From Candidatus Aminicenantota bacterium (GTDB lineage Bacteria; Acidobacteriota; Aminicenantia; Aminicenantales; Aminicenantaceae): DNA of 18,460 nucleotides. The stretch spans positions 1-18,460 of the forward strand of contig DAOUYU010000009.1 of NCBI GenBank assembly GCA_030673995.1. The letters run 5' to 3'. Shown one piece after another: positions 13,528 to 18,460 of the stretch. How positions within the stretch are numbered: the stretch's first letter is position 1; each line of letters opens with the position of its first letter. The translations under genes and the position numbers were made by a program. A model generated the notes under the pieces. The model was not told where the DNA came from, did not search any database, and saw only the letters and a program-made list of their open reading frames with translations.

Positions 13528-14544
13528 ATGTTTGTTGACCAGGTTAAAATAACCCTCCAAGCTGGAAATGGAGGTAACGGCTGTGTCAGTTTCCGGAGGG
13601 AATGGGGAGTTCCTAAAGGAGGACCTGACGGTGGCAGAGGAGGAGATGGGGGAAGCATCTACCTGGTATCTGATGAAAACCTCAATTCCCTCGTCTTTTT
13701 TCGTTTTCATCCCATAAACAAAGCCAAAAAAGGGGCCCATGGTGAAGGAGGAAACCGCCAGGGGAAAAATGGCAAAGATGTTTTCTTTAGAGTTCCTGTC
13801 GGCACCATCATAAGAGAAAAAGATAAAGAAGAAGTTAAGTTTGATTTTCTTTCCGCCGGGCAGAAGTTTTTGGTTGTTAAAGGGGGAAAAGGCGGCAGAG
13901 GCAATGCTTCCTATGCTTCCTCAACTCATCAGTCGCCAAGAGAATGGCAGGAGGGGAAACAGGGAGAAGAGGGAGAATTTATCCTTGAACTCAAGCTCAT
14001 TTCCGATGTCGGGTTAATTGGATTTCCCAATGTAGGCAAATCCACTCTTATATCCAAAATCTCGGCAGCAAAGCCTGTTATAGCCGATTATCCTTTCACC
14101 ACACTTGTTCCGAATTTAGGCGTGGTGGATGTGGATGAATTCAAAAGCTTTGTCATAGCAGATATACCTGGTTTGATTGAAGGGGCTCATCTTGGTCACG
14201 GCCTGGGCGTAAAATTCCTGAAGCATGTGGAAAGGACAAAGGTCTTGGTCCACCTTATCGATGTCTCTCCTTATACTGGAAGGGATCCAGTCGAGGATTT
14301 CGGAACTGTTATGGAAGAACTCAAGGCATTCAATCCCGGGTTGGCAAAAAGGAAGCAATTCATAGCGGCAAACAAAATTGACCTTCTTGGAGATAAAAAG
14401 CAGGCAGTAAACGATATGAAGAAATTGGCCCGTAGAGAGGGACTTCCTTTTTTCGCTATTTCTGCTTTAAAAAAAAAGGGAGTAATGGAGCTTGTGAATG
14501 CCCTATCTAAAACTTTGAATAATTTGGAAGAAGGAAAAGACTAG
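13528..14544 (+). CDS. obg: GTPase Obg (CgtA), ribosome assembly
   Basis: This 338-residue Obg GTPase takes part in late 50S subunit assembly and stress signalling. The glycine-rich Obg fold spans about 1-158 (GNGGNGCVSFRRE, GGPDGGRGGDGG). The G domain follows, with G1 GFPNVGKST (165-173), switch I DYPFTTLVPNLG (187-198), G3 DIPGLIEGA (212-220), G4 NKID (282-285) and G5 SAL (312-314). The protein ends soon after the G domain, so the optional C-terminal OCT domain is absent. AGGAGG overlaps the rpmA stop, 17 nt before the ATG; that spacing is long, but MFVDQVKI is the expected Obg N-terminus. nadD follows after 4 nt. Confidence 0.96.
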   Translation: MFVDQVKITLQAGNGGNGCVSFRREWGVPKGGPDGGRGGDGGSIYLVSDENLNSLVFFRFHPINKAKKGAHGEGGNRQGKNGKDVFFRVPVGTIIREKDKEEVKFDFLSAGQKFLVVKGGKGGRGNASYASSTHQSPREWQEGKQGEEGEFILELKLISDVGLIGFPNVGKSTLISKISAAKPVIADYPFTTLVPNLGVVDVDEFKSFVIADIPGLIEGAHLGHGLGVKFLKHVERTKVLVHLIDVSPYTGRDPVEDFGTVMEELKAFNPGLAKRKQFIAANKIDLLGDKKQAVNDMKKLARREGLPFFAISALKKKGVMELVNALSKTLNNLEEGKD

Positions 14545-14548
14545 CTTT

Positions 14549-15208
14549 ATGAAAAAGAAGAGAGTCGGACTCTTTGGAGGCACGTTCAATCCTGTTCACC
14601 TGGGGCATTTAAGAGCAGCTGAGATTGTCCAAGAGAAATTTCGCCTGGATGAGGTTCTTTTTATTCCCTCATATATTCCTCCTCATAAAGACACTTCTGA
14701 TGTTGTCTCGCCTTCTCATCGCTTAAAAATGGTCGAGCTCACACTCTGTTCCTATTCTCATTTTGTTCCTAGCTCTATCGAGATCGATGCCAAGGGGAAA
14801 TCTTATTCGATTATCACATTAAACAGGGTAAAAAAACTCTATCCGGAAGCCCTGATTTTTTTTATACTAGGAATCGATGCTTTTTTGGAGATCGATACAT
14901 GGAAAGATTATGAACATGTACTCAAACGGTGTTTTTTTGTGGTTATCAGCCGGCCGGGATATCATTTATACGAAGCAAAGAAAAAATTGAAGGGAAAGTA
15001 TCTGAAAAAGATGCTTGAGTTATCAAGATCCGAAGCCTTGACGGATAAGCTGCTTTCCACCTTTAAAATATTCTTTTTGCCCATAGATGCGGTGAATGTT
15101 GCTTCGACTGATATCAGAGACAGAATCAGAAGAAGTGATTCTATAGAGGCGATGGTTTCCGTTGAGGTGGAAGCCTATATTAAAGAAAACAAGCTTTATC
15201 AGATATAG
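14549..15208 (+). CDS. nadD: Nicotinate-nucleotide adenylyltransferase
   Basis: This 219-residue enzyme of NAD synthesis transfers AMP from ATP to nicotinate mononucleotide. The nucleotidyltransferase signature GGTFNPVHLGHLRAAE (10-25) contains the (H/T)xGH motif. FIPSYIPPHK (38-47), LGIDAF (107-112), SRPGY (134-138) and the C-terminal ASTDIRDRIRR (185-195) are all typical of NadD. Length fits the family. It lies between obg and rsfS with gaps of 4 and 3 nt, a common bacterial arrangement. No strong ribosome-binding site is seen, so translation may be coupled to obg. Confidence 0.95.
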   Translation: MKKKRVGLFGGTFNPVHLGHLRAAEIVQEKFRLDEVLFIPSYIPPHKDTSDVVSPSHRLKMVELTLCSYSHFVPSSIEIDAKGKSYSIITLNRVKKLYPEALIFFILGIDAFLEIDTWKDYEHVLKRCFFVVISRPGYHLYEAKKKLKGKYLKKMLELSRSEALTDKLLSTFKIFFLPIDAVNVASTDIRDRIRRSDSIEAMVSVEVEAYIKENKLYQI

Positions 15209-15211
15209 AAA

Positions 15212-15586
15212 ATGCCTGGCGAAAAATCTAACAAAACAATTACCAAAAGGAGCCTTCCCCGCGAGATAAAGATTTCAGTAAAGGCGAGCCAGGCCAAGAA
15301 GGGAGAGGAGCTTTTAGTTCTGGATTTAAGGGGACTCACTTCTTTCACGGATTTCTTCATAATCATGCAGGGAAACTCCTCCAGACAGAATCGTGCTCTC
15401 TATAAGAATGTTGAGCAGGAATTAAAAAAGGAAAATATTACTCCTCTTAGCATTGAAGGGAAGGATAATGCTGAATGGATATTGATGGATTATGGATATT
15501 TCATTGTTCATGTTTTTTCAAAGACAGCAAGGGAATACTATTCCTTGGAAAAATTATGGGGCGATGCCTTGAAATATAGCTATTGA
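15212..15586 (+). CDS. rsfS: Ribosomal silencing factor RsfS
   Basis: This 124-residue protein of the RsfS/YbeB/Iojap family binds ribosomal protein L14 and blocks subunit joining under poor nutrient conditions. Family signs are LVLDLRGLTSFTDFFIIMQG (36-55), the GNSSRQNRAL segment (55-64), EGKDNAEWILMDYGYFIVHVF (81-101) and the terminal YYSLEKLWGDA (109-119). About 20 extra basic residues precede the conserved part. The start is 3 nt after the nadD stop. It is the last gene of the rplU transcript unit; the next gene has its own promoter. Confidence 0.94.
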   Translation: MPGEKSNKTITKRSLPREIKISVKASQAKKGEELLVLDLRGLTSFTDFFIIMQGNSSRQNRALYKNVEQELKKENITPLSIEGKDNAEWILMDYGYFIVHVFSKTAREYYSLEKLWGDALKYSY

Positions 15587-15636
15587 ATCCTAATTCTTGC
15601 CTTCTCTATTTTTTTTACTTTTTTTTGTAAAAAATA

Positions 15637-15665
15637 TTGACATTTTTTGTTTTAATCATTATTGT
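15637..15665 (+). promoter_or_regulatory. Candidate sigma-70-type promoter for rlmH and following genes
   Basis: TTGACA (15637-15642) and TATTGT (15660-15665) are separated by 17 nt within the 144-nt gap between rsfS and rlmH. Just upstream is an all-A/T dyad (TTTTTTAC/GTAAAAAA around a T-tract, about 15607-15634) that might help end the rsfS transcript, though it lacks a GC stem. Confidence 0.55.
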
Positions 15666-15730
15666 TTATGGACAATTTTAGGAAAGAAGGGGCCATTTTC
15701 AGGTTAATGGCACGAATTTTGTAGTTTTTC

Positions 15731-16198
15731 ATGAAGCTAAAGATATTATGGCCTGGGAAAACACGAAATCGAGAAATAAGAGGCTTACAGGAGTTCTACT
15801 TAGAGAGAATTAACCGCTTAGAAAGATGTGAACTTGTTCAGACAAAGGTTGCCAGAGGCATTGCAGAAAGGTTTGTTGACAGAATTAAAAAAATTGAGGC
15901 TTTAGGACTTGAAAAACATTTAAAAGATGGTTATATTATCTGCCTTTTTCATGGAGGTCGAGAAATGAATTCCGCCGAGTTTGCTCAGTTTTTAGAGAGA
16001 TTGGCTTCAAGTTCCTCTCGTGTTATCACCTTTGTTGCAGGAGGATTTCTCGGCCTGGAAAAGAGAATTTTAAAGAGAGCTGATTTTCTTCTCTCTCTTT
16101 CTCAGATGACATTCTCTCATGAGTCAATCAGAATCATGCTCTTAGAGCAGATATATCGTTCCTTGACGATTATGAAGGGAACGCAATACGCAAAATAG
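15731..16198 (+). CDS. rlmH: 23S rRNA (pseudouridine1915-N3)-methyltransferase RlmH
   Basis: This 155-residue SPOUT-class methyltransferase has the usual RlmH length. The SAM-binding knot is visible in ICLFHGGREMNS (75-86), FVAGGFLGLEK (105-115) and SLSQMTFSHESIRIMLLEQIYR (126-147). An in-frame TAG lies just before the ATG, so the start cannot move upstream. No good ribosome-binding site is visible. The very end is unusual: most RlmH proteins finish in a PYH(K/R)-like tail that joins the active site, whereas this one ends GTQYAK, with Ala in place of His. It opens a second transcript unit with the zinc-finger gene 12 nt downstream. Confidence 0.9.
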   Translation: MKLKILWPGKTRNREIRGLQEFYLERINRLERCELVQTKVARGIAERFVDRIKKIEALGLEKHLKDGYIICLFHGGREMNSAEFAQFLERLASSSSRVITFVAGGFLGLEKRILKRADFLLSLSQMTFSHESIRIMLLEQIYRSLTIMKGTQYAK

Positions 16199-16210
16199 GG
16201 GGGGATAATT

Positions 16211-16564
16211 TTGAACGCTAGAGAAAGAGAAAGGTTCAAGAAAATGCTGTTGAAAAAAAAGGAAGAGATTATCAATATATTAAGTGAAGTCTACAGCGAG
16301 GGCAAGGAGGTTGAGTCTGGAATTGCCCAGGATATTGTGGATAAGGCTGAGAGTTCATACACCAAAGAATTCCTTTTCAGCCTTTCTGATGCAGAGAGAA
16401 AACGGTTGTTTATGATTGATGAAGCGATCAAGAGGATTGAAGAAAGCAGCTATGGTGTTTGTCAGATGTGCCAAAACAATATTGGTGAAAAAAGGCTGGT
16501 TGTTGTGCCGTGGGCTCTCTATTGTATTGAGTGCCAGGAAAAGGAAGAGAAAGAATTTCCTTGA
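16211..16564 (+). CDS. DksA/TraR-type zinc-finger protein
   Basis: This 117-residue protein has a coiled-coil N-terminal half and a C-terminal four-cysteine zinc finger (C84, C87, C105, C108 in YGVCQMC and YCIEC). This is the layout of DksA/TraR proteins, which reach into the secondary channel of RNA polymerase. Acidic residues of the coiled-coil tip lie in the segment QDIVDKAESSYTKE (40-53). The start is taken as TTG at 16211 because a very strong AGGGGGG ribosome-binding site lies about 8 nt upstream; the next in-frame ATG (codon 13) would remove part of the helix. It follows rlmH by 12 nt. Whether it is a true DksA or a related regulator cannot be settled here. Confidence 0.88.
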   Translation: MNARERERFKKMLLKKKEEIINILSEVYSEGKEVESGIAQDIVDKAESSYTKEFLFSLSDAERKRLFMIDEAIKRIEESSYGVCQMCQNNIGEKRLVVVPWALYCIECQEKEEKEFP

Positions 16565-17304
16565 TTTCTTTTTTGCGTAAAGATTTTCCTTCGTATGCAA
16601 AATTAGCCGAGCTCATTTTTTTCCCCTCCTTTTGCGAATTGTGTTCTTCTTTGCTTGAATCTCCCGAAGAAAGGGTTATCTGCCGCTCTTGTTGGGAAGG
16701 TATAAAAACGACTTTTCCCTCTTATTGTTTATGCTGTGGCCGGTTTTTTGAGGGTTCGGGAGAGCCTCATCTCTGTCAAAACTGTTTAAAGAAAAGACCT
16801 CCTTTTTCATATCAACGTTCTTGTACCAGGTATAAGGGGAAGTTTAAAGATATTATCATTCTCCTTAAATACCGTCGTTTCCAGGTTCTAGGAAAAAGCC
16901 TGGCTCAATTTGTTTATCGAGTTCTGGGGGAGGAGGATGAATTATGGTGGGGTGTGGAAGTCATGATTCCTGTTCCTCTCCATCCCAAAAGGAAAAGGCA
17001 GCGCGGTTTCAACCAGACTCAGATCATAGCAAAGGAATTGTCCAGACTTAAGAGTATTGAAATTGTGGAAGAATGCTTGGTAAAAAATAGAAACACGCCT
17101 CCACAGACTCTGCTGGATGAGGAAGAGAGAGAAAAAAATGTTTCAGGGGCATTTGGTATCAAAAAAGGAGAAAACATAAAGGGAAAAGTTGTGCTTTTGG
17201 TTGATGATGTCTATACAACAGGGGCGACGATTCGAGAATGTAGCTCTGTTTTAAAAGAGGCCGGTGCAAAAGAGGTTAGGGCGATTACTTTGGCTCAAGC
17301 CTAA
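16561..17304 (+). CDS. comF: ComF-family phosphoribosyltransferase-like protein
   Basis: The protein is about 247 residues from a TTG at 16561. That TTG overlaps the previous stop as TTGA and has an AAGGAAGAG element upstream. A GTG at 16531 is an alternative start giving 257 residues. Numbered from that GTG, paired cysteines (C35/C38, C51/C54, C66/C69, C82/C85) form the N-terminal zinc-binding region of ComF. The phosphoribosyltransferase part has VMIPVPLHPKRKRQRGFNQ (144-162) and the PRPP-binding motif VLLVDDVYTTGAT (221-233). ComF proteins act in DNA uptake in competent bacteria, but many carriers are not known to be competent, so the role here is open. A dispersed repeat begins 1 nt after its stop. 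Confidence 0.88.
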   Translation: MISFLRKDFPSYAKLAELIFFPSFCELCSSLLESPEERVICRSCWEGIKTTFPSYCLCCGRFFEGSGEPHLCQNCLKKRPPFSYQRSCTRYKGKFKDIIILLKYRRFQVLGKSLAQFVYRVLGEEDELWWGVEVMIPVPLHPKRKRQRGFNQTQIIAKELSRLKSIEIVEECLVKNRNTPPQTLLDEEEREKNVSGAFGIKKGENIKGKVVLLVDDVYTTGATIRECSSVLKEAGAKEVRAITLAQA

Positions 17305-17305
17305 A

Positions 17306-17560
17306 CCTGAATTATTCATAAAATATGCCGACACCACATCTTATTTTCAATGCTATGATCTCTTCAGTCTGATTTTTGTCAAATCAAGATTCCAGTTTTC
17401 TATCATGGTCATATTTTCATCCTATGTCGGCATCTTTTACCCTTCGGGCGAGTCGATCTCGCCGCATCTGCTGCGTTGCGACCCATTCGCGGTGGGCTAC
17501 CACAGCTTCATGGGCCGACGCCTTGCATCTGCAGCAACCTCGACTCGTGAATAATCCAGG
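17306..17560. mobile_element. Dispersed repeat (MITE-like), complete copy of about 255 bp
   Basis: The left end CCTGAATTATTCA and right end TGAATAATCCAGG are inverted repeats (12 of 13; 14 of 15 if the outer AA/TT is included). A second internal inverted pair, ATGCCGACA (17325-17333) and TGTCGGCAT (17425-17433), lies inside. The right half is GC-rich and full of short dyads (GGCGAG/CTCGCC, GTGG/CCAC). There is no coding capacity. It aligns without any gap over 178 nt to the copy at 18283-18460, and its right end matches 5884-5912. It fills nearly all of the 296-nt space between comF and rsmI. No clear target duplication was found. Confidence 0.75.
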
Positions 17561-17565
17561 TTACA

Positions 17566-17584
17566 CTGAATTATTCATAAAAAC
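17566..17584. repeat. Left-end fragment of the same dispersed repeat
   Basis: CTGAATTATTCATAAAAAC is identical to bases 18284-18302 of the copy at the window end and, for its first 17 bases, to 17307-17323. It starts 5 nt after the right end of the complete copy in the same orientation, so it looks like the stump of a second, head-to-tail element abutting the 3' end of rsmI. Confidence 0.6.
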
Positions 17585-17600
17585 AGGTATTAAGATAATT

Positions 17601-18317
17601 TTAAGTTAGCCCTTCTATTAGAATTGTGGCTTCCCCCTTTATCTTCTTTCCTTCCAGTTTTTTGATCAGATCTTCTGTTTTGCCTCTGAGAAATTCCTCA
17701 TAGATTTTTGTCATTTCTCTGGCGATAACAATCTGTCTGTTTCCTATCGTTTCCAGAGTGAGTTGAAGGAAGGAGTGAATTCTCCGAGTAGGGATGTAGA
17801 AAACAAGAGTCGCTCTTTCATCTTTTAGGGAATGAAGCAATTTTTTTGTGGCCTCCTTTTTGGGTGGAGGAAAGCCGAAGAAGTAAAATCTATGGGTTGG
17901 AAGACCCGAGACTGAAAGAGCAGCTGTTAATGCTGACGGGCCGGGGACAGGGGTAATATTTATTCCCTGTGTTATGGCCTCTTTAATAAGTGGATATCCA
18001 GGATCTGAAAGACCCGGAGTCCCTGAGTCAGTGACTAAGGCCACATCTTTTCCTTCCTTGAGCAGGCTAATAATTCGCGGGATTTTCTGGCTTTCTTTGG
18101 GATGGTAATAGCTGATAAGCCTTTTTTTTATATTGTATTTATTCAAGAGTTTTATCGTCTGGCGGGTATCTTCGCAGACTATAATCGATACGTTTTCCAG
18201 AGCTCTCACTGCTCTAAAGGTTAGATCTTCAAGGTTTCCAATAGGAGTTGAAACAATGTGAAGGCTACCGGAGGATTTATTTCCTGAATTATTCATAAAA
18301 ACTGCCGACACCTTCAT
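17601..18317 (-). CDS. rsmI: 16S rRNA (cytidine1402-2'-O)-methyltransferase RsmI
   Basis: This tetrapyrrole-methylase-fold enzyme modifies C1402 in the ribosomal P site. Key motifs are IVSTPIGNLEDLTFRA (21-36), CEDTRQTIKLL (48-58), VTDSGTPGLSDPGYPL (95-110), VPGPSALTAALSVSGLP (124-140) and FYFFGFPPPKK (144-154). At 173-179 it reads YIPTRRI, where most family members have YESPHRL. It ends at 238 residues, lacking the extra C-terminal segment of about 40-50 residues found in E. coli RsmI. The first 12 or so residues are encoded by the left end of a dispersed repeat. The true start may be the ATG at 18296 (MNNSGNKSSGSL), which itself lies in the terminal inverted repeat. The gene lies between two repeat copies. 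Confidence 0.93.
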   Translation of the reverse strand: MKVSAVFMNNSGNKSSGSLHIVSTPIGNLEDLTFRAVRALENVSIIVCEDTRQTIKLLNKYNIKKRLISYYHPKESQKIPRIISLLKEGKDVALVTDSGTPGLSDPGYPLIKEAITQGINITPVPGPSALTAALSVSGLPTHRFYFFGFPPPKKEATKKLLHSLKDERATLVFYIPTRRIHSFLQLTLETIGNRQIVIAREMTKIYEEFLRGKTEDLIKKLEGKKIKGEATILIEGLT

Positions 18318-18460
18318 TTATCTTCAATAATATTAACATTATAGCCCGGTTTTCAGTAAAATAAAGACTATCACTTTGTTTGTTGTATAATTTCTATCAA
18401 ATGTCGGCATTTTTTACCCTTCGGGCGAGCCGATCTTACCACATCTGCTTCGTTGCGGCC
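18283..18460. mobile_element. Dispersed repeat, second copy (cut by window end)
   Basis: It starts with the same CCTGAATTATTCA end as the copy at 17306 and aligns to 17306-17483 with no gap. The ends and the GC-rich block after TGTCGGCA are highly similar. The middle (about 18312-18400) is clearly diverged but keeps exactly the same length, with 99 nt between the starts of TGCCGACA and TGTCGGCA in both copies. Its first 35 nt overlap the annotated 5' end of rsmI. Confidence 0.75.
18338..18343 (-). promoter_or_regulatory. Possible -10 element for rsmI inside the repeat
   Basis: A perfect TATAAT is read on the minus strand, 21 nt before the upstream ATG (18317) and 42 nt before the ATG at 18296. 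No convincing -35 is seen at the right distance (CTTTAT at 17 nt). It lies in the diverged middle of the repeat and is not present in the other copy. Confidence 0.35.

Noticed and set aside
15708..15722. Sigma-54-like TGGCACG element just upstream of rlmH
   Set aside because: The -24 part is perfect and the spacing correct, but the -12 dinucleotide is GT instead of the essential GC, and the start site would fall on the rlmH ATG.
15707..15724. Five-codon open frame (MARIL) ending just before rlmH
   Set aside because: It is too short to support and has no clear ribosome-binding site.
17306..18460. CRISPR-like array of repeats around rsmI
   Set aside because: The repeats are long, few, have inverted ends and enclose a gene. 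There is no regular short repeat-spacer pattern and no cas gene.

Overview
The window looks like a chromosomal piece of an anaerobic bacterium of moderate, somewhat AT-rich composition. It carries a cytoplasmic group 3b-type [NiFe] hydrogenase under apparent sigma-54 control, a vSGLT-like sugar symporter and a conserved ribosome/GTPase housekeeping block (rplU-rpmA-obg-nadD-rsfS-rlmH). GTG and TTG starts occur. No rRNA or phylogenetic marker is decisive. An uncultivated anaerobic lineage, for example Aminicenantes/Acidobacteriota-like or a deltaproteobacterial relative, would fit, but that is a guess.

Region 1 (1-5407, minus strand) is a hydBGDA operon: an iron-sulfur electron-transfer subunit, a FAD/NAD(P) reductase subunit, a hydrogenase small subunit and a hydrogenase large subunit. 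It is followed by two stand-alone receiver proteins and the start of a third receiver-containing gene at the window edge. The large subunit is unusual: an entire maturation protease domain is fused to its C-terminus, directly behind the L2 motif where such proteases normally cut. The small subunit has Asp where the second Cys of the proximal-cluster CxxC is expected.

Region 2 (5408-9318) holds a clear sigma-54 -24/-12 promoter in front of hydB, a dyad about 140-160 bp upstream of the inferred transcription start, a REP-like inverted repeat, a remnant of a dispersed repeat, and an overlapping pair encoding an NtrC-type sigma-54 activator and a membrane Cache/HAMP histidine kinase. The simplest reading is that kinase and activator switch on the adjacent hydrogenase operon.

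Region 3 (9375-12396, minus strand) has a sodium/sugar symporter, a sulfotransferase with two C-terminal membrane helices, and a tRNA-Val(UAC). Just upstream of the tRNA is a 100-bp MITE-like element with terminal inverted repeats and a perfect 9-bp target duplication. It lies between the divergent tRNA-Val and rplU promoters.

Region 4 (12588-17304, plus strand) is housekeeping: rplU (with a long Lys/Ala/Glu-rich tail), rpmA, obg, nadD and rsfS, then, behind a new promoter, rlmH, a DksA/TraR-type zinc-finger gene and a comF-like gene. Region 5 (17305-18460) has rsmI on the minus strand, bracketed by two copies of a dispersed repeat of about 255 bp with 13-15 bp terminal inverted repeats. The copy at the window end overlaps the 5' end of rsmI and appears to supply its start codon and possibly its promoter.
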